In this document: positions 47,764 to 57,897 of the stretch, piece after piece | Layout: the number at the start of each line of letters is the position of its first letter | How positions within the stretch are numbered: the stretch's first letter is position 1 | Origin: Nymphalis io | Taxonomy: Eukaryota; Arthropoda; Insecta; Lepidoptera; Nymphalidae | DNA length: 64,000 nucleotides | Assembly: GCF_905147045.1 (NCBI RefSeq) | Contig: NC_065897.1 | Coordinates: 10,245,001-10,309,000 of the forward strand | Reading direction: 5' to 3' | Translations under genes and position numbers: made by a program | The notes under the pieces: generated by a model | The model's input: only the letters and a program-made list of their open reading frames with translations | Database searches by the model: none | What the model was told of the DNA's origin: nothing

Positions 47764-47970
47764 TTGTCAAGTGTCCTTTTCGATTGTCTACTGGCCATAA
47801 TTAAGAAGACAATACAATGTTCTCTTTCCCCCTGGAGGAGGAGGAGTAAAGCTCCACCGAGCCACGAACGAAGCTCGGCGAGTGCCTGTAACCGATGTGT
47901 ATTTGAAAACGACACCGTGGCCCTTCGACCCGATCCCTTTGGATGTTCACCATCGCTAGATTTCAGCTAA
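47764..47970 (+). other. GC-rich island, unidentified
   Basis: A ~180-base GC-rich block (ctggaggaggaggagtaaag, cgaagctcggcgagtgcctg) in AT-rich DNA, crossed by a 68-codon frame of no known family. It is followed by 'tttcagctaataataaaatc'. Probably a transposon 3' UTR; not proven. Confidence 0.3.
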
Positions 47971-48165
47971 TAATAAAATCCCACATAACCCATCTTCCCA
48001 TTTTCTTTATTTCATAGAGTAGGACGTGCTTAAAGACTTTGCATAATAGTTATTTACACAAACGTTCTGCATACATTTCTTTTTATCTAAGACCGGTTTT
48101 CATCGTACTGCTTAATTACGCTCTGTGGATAACCCTAGTCGTTGCGTTATTAACGAAACTAAAAT

Positions 48166-48480
48166 GTACAGTAACAGTACAGTAACAGCCTGTTAATGTC
48201 CCACTGCTGGGGTAAGGCCTCCTCTCCCTTTTTGAGGAGAAGGTTTTAGAGCTTATTCCACCACGCTGCTCCAATGCGGGTTGGTAGAATACACATGTGA
48301 CATAATTTCAATGAAATTAGACACATGCAGGTATCCTCACGATGTTTTCCTTCACCGTCAAGCACGAGATGAATTTTAATCACAAATTAAGCACATGAAA
48401 ATTCAGTGGTGCTTACCCGGGTTTGAACCCACGATCATCGGTTAAGATTCACGCGTTCTAACCACTAGGCCATCTCGGCT
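48166..48480 (-). repeat. tRNA-derived SINE, full-length, minus
   Basis: It runs from the (CAGTAA)n tail to the complete head (ggttaagattcacgcgttct ... ggccatctcggct). B box as reverse complement: cccgggtttgaaccc. Confidence 0.88.
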
Positions 48481-49876
48481 ACAATGTACCTTAAAGCTAA
48501 ATAAAAGATATGAATCAGGATGACACAAAAAATCAGATAGATATTATTATTATGGACGGCAATAAGCACACCTTTGCGAACATATTACATTTAATATAGG
48601 AATTAATAACTAAACGTCAAAACACGTTTTTTTATCTATTTAATAAAAAGAGAGTACACCTCGTAGTATCTTGATGAGTCATGAGTTTAAGGGTGGTTGC
48701 CTGAGTTTTTGTTCGCAATTATCAATTGAGAATCACGTCTTCTAAGCATATTAATTGTGGTTGGGGCTTAAAATGTGTTACGGTTAATGCTATGCTAGTT
48801 AATGCATATAATATTATTCAATTTTCTTTAAGTTATTTATTATAAAATAGGTTTGCTAGCATTTGTTACATTATTATTTGTTATTATATTTACAATAACA
48901 ATAATATGCTCAATTATATTAAACAAAATAATATACAATTATACGAAGGCAAACATAACTTGCATTATTGAGTTTTCTATTATATATTATTAACTAGCTT
49001 CGCACGGGTAGAATAAGAATCTATGTAAGCATAAGTATACAAATATATATTTTTTCTTTTTTTGTTCAGAGCCTTCCCTAAGATCCGCAGAAAATCTTAC
49101 CAAAGTTTCATCTTAATCGGAATAGTTTAAGAACGCATAGAGGAAAATAAATAATTGTCAAGAAAATGAAGAATAAAAATGAGATATTGAAACTTTAATA
49201 AAAAAATAGTATTATACAAAGACAAATATTTAAAAGCGTGTAATTATTTAAATACAGCCTAAGCCTAGTTTACGGTATAACATAATATATAATATAATAA
49301 CAGATAAAAGTGAAAATTTTAGAATATAAGAATAAAAAAGTAAATTATGATATTTGTGAGTTTCTATTATTTTACAAAACAAATGCAATAATATACACGT
49401 GTATATGTAAATGTATCAAAACGATTGACATAATAAGATTAATTGGCAATTAATGAAACGTTATCAATGCCTAAGTCATCATTGAATCATTAGAATTCTA
49501 TTAGATAAATGAGATACCAATTCGAGATCTTTTTCGAATATTTTTCTCGAAAAATGAATCGATAAAAAATTCAACTACATAAGTAGTACATATAAATGTA
49601 ATTCGATTGAAAACACATTAATTTGGTACTATCGAGTTAATCAAATCATGGATGCAGGACGGCAAAATTTTTCAATGATAAACCCCGTTTGCACTCGTGT
49701 CCTTAATTTTGAGAAGTCCCGTACACTAAGCGAAGTCTGATAATGTAACCTGGACTTACATAGTAAATAGTGGAACTCTTCCATTGCTACTAATAAAATT
49801 TAGATTAATTTTGTTTGCTTTGACGAAACCCATATATGAACTAAGCGATGAGAATCTGGCTGCAAAACAGCATTAT
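48481..49876. other. AT-rich, no gene seen
   Basis: About 48995-49150 ('actagcttcgcacgggtaga ... tttcatcttaatcggaatag') looks like a worn dispersed repeat edge. Nothing else is supported. Confidence 0.45.
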
Positions 49877-50188
49877 TTAATTGACCTCATTTATAATTAC
49901 TGATAAACTTGTCAAGTTTGCTTTCATTTGGTTCGTTTCGGCTTGCATAAATGGCGAGGGCCATTGCCATACATTTGGACGTGGATGCTGACAAGAAATG
50001 GAAAGCTCATCGGTTATTAATAAGGATGTTATAAAAATTTCACAAAAGGTCGCATCTTGCAGACACACAGTCTGTACCTTCATGCCACAAATTACAAAGC
50101 CAAACAGTAGTGGCGCAAAATAAAAACCTTGCCAGAGGCACTCGTGGCTCCAACAACAACGGTGAGTATAGAAACAGAAATAATCCAC
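49877..50188 (-). other. 103-codon frame of raised GC, unidentified
   Basis: Around 49920-50160 base composition is more balanced than the flanks, and a minus frame is open (MKVQTVCLQDATFCEIF, SCQHPRPNVWQWPSPF). No family is recognised. It adjoins the RTE tail at 50222 and may be older transposon sequence. Confidence 0.25.
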
Positions 50189-50221
50189 TCATCCGATGTT
50201 CTAAATCAAAACTGAAAATTT

Positions 50222-50588
50222 CAAATCAATCAATCAACAGCCAATCGTTGTCCACTGCTGAACATAGACCTCTCCCAAGGTGCGCCAAAGCTCCCTGTCC
50301 TCTGCTTTCCGCATCCAGTTGGTGCCCGCCACCTTTTTAAGTCGTCGGTCCACCTGGCTGGAGGGCGCCCTACGCTGCGCTTGCCGATTTTTGCCGATTC
50401 GCGGTCTCCACTCTAGGACTCGTCTGCTCCAACGGCCATCGGTTCAACGACATACGTGACCAGCCCACTGCCACTTCAGCCTGCTAATTTTGCAAGCTAT
50501 GTCGGTGACTCCGGTTCTTTTCCGGATAATCTCATTTCTGATCTTATCCTTCAAAAATACTCCAAGCATAGCTCGCTCCACTCCACTT
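50222..50588 (-). mobile_element. RTE-clade LINE 3' end, second copy
   Basis: It is closely similar to 21694-22110 over its length, with small indels, including a duplicated ttttgccgatt near 50388. It also has the (GATT)n tail (caatcaatcaa at 50226). It is truncated slightly earlier at the 5' side. Confidence 0.82.
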
Positions 50589-53180
50589 AACTGAAAATTT
50601 CACATGATAATATTCGATGTTCAATTAGCAAGTTTTGCAGAATCATAAGAGAAGTCATAATTAATATATAATATATTAAACACTAAATAGATACATTATT
50701 GTAATTTTATTAAAAAATAGAACATAACAATCTTCTAGTTTCTTAATCAATATCAAAATGATTTCATTTGGTATTTTTAACTATTTTATCATTTGGTAGT
50801 TTTACCTGGAAAGTCAGGCGGTAGTTTTGAAAATTGGTAATTAACTATTTTTTAAAACCCCTAGAAAACTTTTTAGGTAAACTCTTTTTGACGACCGAAT
50901 GACTGTACCTGAGATTTAATTGGCTATGGCATACGATGCCGCAAGTCTGACTTGAGATGTAAATTTGACTTTGACAGAAGTTTCAGAGACTGGATGTACT
51001 TGTCCCTATTTTACAATATGCTTCCTTACAGTTCCTATATTAATATCAAACACTAAATCAAACAGACTTCTGTAAATAATCTTAAATCATTTTATTGTCG
51101 AGTTCCTAGTGAGAGTGAGTTTGCTTCTATTATTTAAATGTTTAATGGAAGATTTCATGTTAACAATATGAAATATATTACAAATAGGTACATACTAATT
51201 TATTGTAAATAATAATTTTGATTAAATGTACTAATATTTACCTCGTTCTTAAACATATTTTAATTTATTTATTAATGATCAAATATATGACCTTATGTGC
51301 TAAATATTACTATTATTAATCTAATCACGCCGTTTTTTAAACGAAGTTCTTTATCGCACCTTATTCTCTAGACTTCTGGTAAATAATAATGAGGCAATTA
51401 GAAGTACAAAATTTAAACCGTCACGAAAATATTGCTGTACTATGTGTATAAACAGTTTGGCAATTCTTGTGGTGTTTGTGGTACCTACCACTCCATACCA
51501 GCAAACGTTTAGCGTTACCTCTTGGGGTAATGCTAAGTGAATCGTATTTTTTAATGAATATTTCATCACAAAAATTTGATACATACTAAATATAGTTATG
51601 AGATCAAATGTATTTAAGCTGTCAAATAGCGAATAACTTATATTGAAAAAAAAAAGTAAATAATAATCTTTTATAAGTAAATAATCAATATATATTATGT
51701 GTATATCTGTATATTATGTATTTATGTAATTGTTGTAAATCAAGGTTGTAATTATAATTCTGTATAAACCCGTGACAAACAAAAGCAAGCACGACAAATT
51801 AGTTTCTATTTACATTTAATTAATGATCATTATTGTAAAACTTTGCACAGAGTAATACATCTATCTACTAACGGAGCGTAAGGTATTGTTTATTTGATTA
51901 TGATAAATTAATTACAAAAAATATATATATTATTGCTACAAATAAATACATTTTTGTAATAGTATATGAGTTACAGCGATATTCAGCTAAAAGTATGATA
52001 TGTAATAGTTATAATACTAAGATACAGAAATCGATATATATATATAACAAGTGATTTGACCGGTTATAAAAATTATGTGTCTAAACAAATTACTTATAAA
52101 TAGTTTCCGTTCTATAAAAGAGAGCACGTAAGATACTTGAGTAACATGCAAGTTTCCTCATGATTTTTCTTGAATGAACACGAGGCATATTATTAAAAAA
52201 ATAAATGAAGTGGCTTGAAAATTCATTGATGCGGATGTAAATACGAAATCTTCAGATGAAATCTACGTGATCTATACAGTAGACCATTAAACTACTACCA
52301 AAGAACAAACAAAATTTTCTTGCTGCTGGCAAATTATAGCTACGCAACAACGAATAGACGAATTAAGTTTTTAACCGTATTTTATACTATGATATTTAAT
52401 ATTATAATTATTGAAAAATCTTTTGAACGGTAATTTATAGACCTTTTAACAGAAAAATTGAAATCTCGATCATTTTCAGAACATTATAAAAACCAGTGTT
52501 GCCAAAAAATTTTAACATTTTGTAAATGTAAAACTATGTCTGGAGCTGTCGCTTGTCAAAATGAATGATAGATTTAGAAAAAAAAGAAAATCCTTAAAAT
52601 GAGTTATTAAAGAAAACGATTACCGGTGATAAATAAAAAATATTAATCTTGCTATTATCGCTAAATCTGTTGCTATTTTTCTTCAGAATTACACCAAATG
52701 CACTAAATGATCTCTACAAATTCAGATAAGGTATTTCACAATGTTTCATTCATGATCGATTAGTAACAAGAGTGGGAGAAAATAGTGTGGTTCATTCATA
52801 GGCCGTTAACACGTCACGTGAGAGGCACGTGCGCAACATGCACGCAACACGTTATACACACTTGCGCTTGTCTGATGTGGAAAATCTAAGCACCCCGGGA
52901 ATGTGTAATATGAATCAGTGTGTTACATAAATATAATACCTATAATATTATGACCAGGATACGTCAATTACTACGTCATTGCATCGTTAAATGATATTGA
53001 TAAGAAACGAGATGATAATTTGCTACAGACACTTTGAATTGATTAACATAATTTACTATTTAATTTATTATTTTATTAATTGTAAACCAATTATAATATA
53101 ATATTAAAATCTTACGACGACGATGGCTGACCTTTTTGAAGACTAGTTAACTGCGCCTGATATTTTATAGAGCGCAAGTG
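50589..53180. other. AT-rich region without a recognised gene
   Basis: A 77-codon minus frame at 51351-51584 has no family resemblance. A worn SINE lies at 52130-52300. Nothing else is supported. Confidence 0.45.
52130..52300 (-). repeat. Worn SINE, minus
   Basis: The order 'catgcaagtttcctcatgat', 'aaaattcattgatgcggatg' and 'gtagaccattaaactacta' follows the minus-strand SINE head and body with many changes. Confidence 0.5.
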
Positions 53181-53191
53181 TATACGCAAAA

Positions 53192-53494
53192 AAGCCGAGA
53201 TGGCCTAGCGGTAAGAACGCGTGAATCTTAACCGATGATCGTGGGTTCAAACCCGGGCAAGCACCACTGAATTTTCATGTGCTTAATTTGTGATTATAAT
53301 TCATCTCGTGCTTTACGGTGAAGGAAAACATCGTGAGGAAACCTGCATGTGTCTAATTTCACTGAAATTCCGCCACATGTGAATTCTACCAACCCGCATT
53401 GGAGCAGCGTGGTGGAATAAGCTCTAAACCTTCTCCTCAAAAAGAGGAGAGGAGGCCTTTAGCCCAGCAGTGGGACATTCACAGGCTGTTACGG
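53192..53494 (+). repeat. tRNA-derived SINE with exact 10-bp target duplication
   Basis: A full head (agccgagatggcctagcggt) and body, ending ggctgttacgg. The bases tatacgcaaa stand immediately before (53181-53190) and after (53495-53504), an exact duplication that marks a recent insertion. Confidence 0.92.
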
Positions 53495-54049
53495 TATACG
53501 CAAACACAGATGTATCTGTTCGCACTTACTTGCACTTAGTATTGTAACCCCATCGAATTATTAGAGAAATAGAAAGTAAAAAAGATTTTTTTTACTACTT
53601 ATAACAAAACGTTTCTGATAATGGTAGAACGCTAATACTTGTAAAAATAGAGGTTCAAAAATATTTAATAAATTATTCAAAACAATTTATTGTTTTTACT
53701 TTATTTTACAAATATAAAGTGGCTTTAACTTTAAGGCATTCACATAAGGCATAAAACACTCGTTCCTTTCCGTTATCCGAATAGGCAAAAGTGTGTAGTT
53801 ATACTTCTGTCTCTTAAGTAATCTATATTTTAATTTAAATAAACTAAGAACCATTGCAATTTTGTCTACATATAATAGAAACTGAATTTATAAAATATAA
53901 AATACAAAACTTATATATACTACTAAAGTTCATTGTTTTTTTAATCATTTTATAGATGCTTAGGTTAGTTAGTGCTACATTAAGCCAATTCCTTATGTGC
54001 TACCAATTAGGAGTTCTTAAATTCTTTTCTGGAGCGACCGATCGACGCG

Positions 54050-54057
54050 TGACGTCA
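54050..54057. promoter_or_regulatory. CRE octamer tgacgtca
   Basis: A perfect palindromic cAMP-response-type octamer within a GC-richer patch (gatcgacgcgtgacgtcaca). It lies 3.5 kb before the proposed trehalose-gene transcription start. Function is inference only. Confidence 0.35.
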
Positions 54058-54775
54058 CATCGCCCAACGTCGCTCGCCAATACAATTTCATCTAAATTTT
54101 CGCGTTATTCTTAATTTTATTTATATTTCGGATGGTATAAAAAAACTTTCATATATTTATTAAACAGTACCATAGCACACTAATTCAACGAATAGAACTC
54201 AGGAAAAATACTTATTCTATATATATTATCAACAAAAACAAGTAGATGTTTTCGTGATGAGCATTTTAATGTGAGTACCTTAGTAGTAAAATTTGTCGTA
54301 TTTATATGTTTTTAGTTTGAGGATCAATCAAACATTTCATTTTTACAGGCTAGTTATAGATAGGTATTCGCTTTATATAGACATAATTCAGAATGTTCGT
54401 AATAACGGCCTTGATACGTTGAGTACCGATAGTGTTTTCATTAGAGTTTGTATCGATGAAAAATGCATTTCAACGTTAATCTTAGGTTTATTGTTAATCT
54501 TGAAGATGATTTGTGAACAACGCCGTATCGCCAATAATATAAGTTGAAAAATCCTTAATGACTGTGACCCATTGAAATTGATTTTTACCATATTGTTTCT
54601 TTGAAAGTTAAATACGTAGTCTAATATATAACATATGATACAAATGAAATCAAATAATTCTTCATTCAAATAGGCTTATAAGAGCACTATTGATCGTCAT
54701 GTTACAGTATAAAATTAAACGTAAAGCTATCACCGGTGAACTTCTAGTTTACCTAACCGATGGGCTGAAGTAGTT

Positions 54776-54802
54776 GAGTCCAAGAGGCCACCTCTTGGAC
54801 TC
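54776..54802. repeat. Perfect 12-bp hairpin, 3-base loop
   Basis: gagtccaagagg, loop cca, cctcttggactc. Mixed composition. Role unknown. Confidence 0.65.
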
Positions 54803-54829
54803 GACTAAAACAAAATTAGCAGTTAGTCT

Positions 54830-55620
54830 GGACATATAAATAGCCTTTGATGAGATATATTTCGAAGCTTTCTTTCAATCGGTTTCCCATTAAATAATGC
54901 AACTGGATCACTAGTATTACCAGATCGGACCCTGAAGGTCGTTGTCGACGGTGCATGCTCTGACTTAAAATTCGTCAATTCCACAAGGATGCGTGTTATC
55001 ACCTACTTTGCTTCTTCTGCATATTAATGACATGTGCAAATTAGCATCATTCAATGTTGGCAGACAACAGCACTGTAGACGCCTTATAAGCCGGCCGCGC
55101 TAATATTTGTCGGGAACTCGTCGATGAGTATAAACTTGTGCCTAAAATATCAAACAAAGCCTGGGATTGGGGCTAACCAAACTTGGTACAACTCAATCCC
55201 AATACGACACAAGTTATCACTCTGCAACTTTTATCATATCTTTTGCGGGGAATGCTCTGAGGACCTGTTTAGATTAATCCCATGCGTTGAATTTCACCAC
55301 CGGACATCGCGTTTAAATTCTAAATTCCATCCATACCATCTCGATGTCTGGAAATCCACTACTACAGCGCTATTTTTAAAGTATTTCCTGCCTTGCACAG
55401 CCACTCTGCGGAACCATATTACCCGACGACTTTTCCGAACCGTTATGACATAGAAACCTTCAAAGCACCTGCAAGCACCTGCGTTATGACATAGAAACCT
55501 TCAACGCACCTGCAAGCACTTCGGTATTACAGGTGTCCTTGGACCGCGATAATCACTTTCCATCAGAAGAGCCACAGGGGGCAATAAGATCCTGCTTATT
55601 TGCCCCCTGTTTGCTTGTTT
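54830..55620 (+). mobile_element. Decayed LINE reverse transcriptase to 3' end
   Basis: At about 54975 the plus strand reads SIPQGCVLSPTLLLLHINDM, the conserved RT block before the catalytic aspartates; the next block is worn. Later 'cttttccgaaccgttatgac' and a 3' UTR (ttgccccctg) follow. A 40-base direct duplication (acatagaaaccttcaa.gcac) lies at 55446-55520. Many stops and shifts are present. Confidence 0.7.
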
Positions 55621-56211
55621 TACATAAAAAATGTTTCTTCCAGTAACAGTTTATTTCAATAAAAGTAGGCTCCTCACATCGCTATGTGACCAATGCCATA
55701 GTATGTTTACATCCTTCACATTCGAGATTGTTAATTTTATTTGCACTTTCAGCAACATCAACAAGAAACAAATTTACAAAAATATGCAGTGGCTTATATC
55801 GTAACCATCGCGCCCCGAACTGTGTACGTAAAATTAAAATGTAGGAAATGTATATTATATTCTATATCGATATTATCATCTATCGAATATGGAAAGCTTT
55901 CGTATCGGCATGAAGAATACGGATTTATTGCCAATCACAATTACGATCAATTTGCATTAACAAAAATTATAATTTTTTTGCAGCATTGCAAAGCATGATT
56001 TGTGAAAGATCGACTTTCGGTAGATTATTTGTTAGTCTACGTGAAAATACTGCTCTCATTTTAGCATAAAATAATATATTAATAATCATTCTAATATTAT
56101 TATAAGTGAAAGAACGTATTTGGGGTGTCAAATCACAAAGAGGGATAAAATAAATACGAAATTATCAACGCGCGTATCGCAAGAGTCGCCCGCAATAACG
56201 AATAGGCGAAG

Positions 56212-56219
56212 TGACGTCA
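56212..56219. promoter_or_regulatory. CRE octamer tgacgtca
   Basis: The second perfect copy, in gcgaagtgacgtcacagtc, about 1.35 kb before the proposed transcription start. Unproven. Confidence 0.35.
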
Positions 56220-56489
56220 CAGTCAAAACTCGGACGGAGCAGAAATTATACGAGAGCGCTCAAATTGATTTGCTTATAAAAAAAAGTTTACATGATATAA
56301 TTACCATTATTTCACACGTGTTATTATAATCATTTGAAGATTATTTTAGTACAAAAAATGACATTTTTTTTTTAATTTACATCTTCCTAATTCCTTAAAA
56401 TCAAGTCTCATATTTCATATTTGTTATGACTTGATAAATCATTAGTAAACTACTATAATTAAGTAAAGATGACAAAGTGACGATGAGGA

Positions 56490-56690
56490 GACCAGAAAAA
56501 ATTTCATGTTCTTAATTCGTGTTTATAATTCGTCTTGTCCAACTGTGACATCAAACATCTTCAGGAAACCTACATGTTATGGACGAACATCTGCCACATA
56601 TCTATCCAGCAATCCCCATTGAAGCAGCGTGGTGGAATACGCTCTGACCCTTATCCTTAAGTGGAGAGGAGTACCCCCAGCTGTTTTGAC
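56490..56690 (+). repeat. Worn SINE, plus
   Basis: The segments 'ttcatgttcttaattcgtgt', 'aggaaacctacatgttatgg' and 'gaagcagcgtggtggaatac' keep the SINE order. Confidence 0.6.
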
Positions 56691-57410
56691 ATATTTCGGC
56701 TACGCGTATTAACCTATAAATTTACTCTTTGTACAAAAATCAACGAAATAGAGTTTTCAGTTGGCGCTTTTTATTTTGGCCGTATTTTAAACTAATACTA
56801 TTTAATATTATAATTCTTGATAAATCTTTTAAATAATCATATAATTTTACTTCTCTAATTTATATAAAATATGTTTTTAATGATCGCTATTGTGTGTTAT
56901 TAGTCTTATCACATACACGCGTGCACTTTAATTAATATATACAAGAATGTTTGTTTACATTCATTCGGAATTATATATGCGAACAAAAGAATTGGGACGT
57001 GTAATTATATTGTTAAAAACTAAATTAAATCTTGTAATCGATGATTCGACAAAGAAACCATTGTTTTAATTAAAATTTATTATCATGTAAAGTACCTTGT
57101 TACCTATGTGATTTGATTTTATTTATTTATAATACTACAACTATATACTTAATTTCACGTTTACATTATAATTTTTTCATACACAATGAAACTTTTAAAA
57201 TGTTAAGTGAATATGGCTCTGCCAAAACTGTCTTGAATTTGCTAAAGTACGAGGAATCGTTATTATTACAGTATTTTATTTGTTATTAAACGAAATTAGA
57301 GTTGAACATGTTTAAAGGTTATAAGCCAAAGTTTTTAAAACTACTAAAGCAACCAAAATGCTAGTGATAAATCGTAAGTTGGACATTAAAAATCGCAATT
57401 CGGATAAGAA

Positions 57411-57490
57411 ATGAGACAACCCTCGGTGGGTCAGTTCTACGATAACCCCTACACGACGACTCTGCAGACCTCCGACATTCTCAGACGCAA
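57411..57490 (+). other. Candidate alternative first coding exon (uncertain)
   Basis: An ATG with G at -3 opens 26 codons (MRQPSVGQFYDNPYTTTLQT...) and ends before a gtgaga donor in phase 2, the same phase as the acceptor of the trehalose exon at 63067. The block is GC-richer than its surroundings. Against it: joining it to 63067 would skip the VSNRLP substrate motif, no promoter is seen in front of it, and 26 open codons could be chance. It might instead be promoter-proximal sequence or the first exon of another gene. Confidence 0.25.
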
Positions 57491-57525
57491 GTGAGAACTT
57501 CACCCTTTTACGTCGCTTTGAAGTC

Positions 57526-57557
57526 TATAAAGGCAACTGCAGCACACAAAAGAAACA
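57526..57557 (+). promoter_or_regulatory. Core promoter candidate of the trehalose gene
   Basis: TATAAAGG begins at 57526, and an arthropod-type initiator (acagttcg, A at 57557) stands 31 bases downstream, the standard spacing. The implied 5' UTR is about 210 bases and holds two short upstream frames, ATG 57579 to TAG 57620 and ATG 57640 to TGA 57675. An inverted CCAAT (gattgg) occurs at 57735. No DPE match is seen. Confidence 0.5.
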
Positions 57558-57766
57558 GTTCGTCTTCGATCTCCGCCGATGATGTTAATCATTTACGCGT
57601 ATAAGATCGCATTACATTAGCCACAAAACTTCGCTTGCGATGACACAAGGCAAGATATTCGATAAAGTGTTTTGAACGATATTTTAAAAACCCCTCCAAA
57701 TTGTCGCGCACGCGCTGTTACTTCACTTTATTGTGATTGGTCGCGAATCAGAAAGAATTAAGCAAT

Positions 57767-57897
57767 ATGAGTGTCACGCGAAACAGTGTTAGTCGGTCTG
57801 TGTGCAACAGTAAGGGCAGCATGATCGTCGTTTCGAATAGACTGCCTTTTATTCTAAAAAGAAATGAGAAAACCGGTGAACTGGAGAGGAAGGCCAG
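57767..57897 (+). CDS. Trehalose-6-phosphate synthase exon 1
   Basis: ATG at 57767-57769 with A-rich context. It carries the VSNRLP motif and ends two bases into a Ser codon before gtaagt. The start choice fits the N-termini of insect homologues; a second ATG at codon 19 (MIVVSNRLP) could also serve. Confidence 0.93.

Larger units (their letters stand above)
53505..54829. other. AT-rich; CRE-like octamer and one hairpin
   Basis: No gene recognised. Overlapping short frames on both strands near 54293-54669 are AT-driven and not convincing. Confidence 0.45.
55621..57410. other. Upstream region of the trehalose gene, no gene recognised
   Basis: AT-rich with a worn SINE (56490-56690) and a second CRE octamer (56212-56219). 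An 85-codon frame at 55741-55998 is unconvincing. Confidence 0.45.

Noticed and set aside
51351..51584. 77-codon minus frame with possible internal splice donors
   Set aside because: No family match, no neighbouring exons, normal length for chance.
54293..54669. Overlapping frames on both strands
   Set aside because: Mutual shadows in AT-rich sequence; no motif in either.
57312..57503. 63-codon minus frame across the trehalose upstream region
   Set aside because: It overlaps the better plus-strand candidate and promoter region and has no family resemblance.
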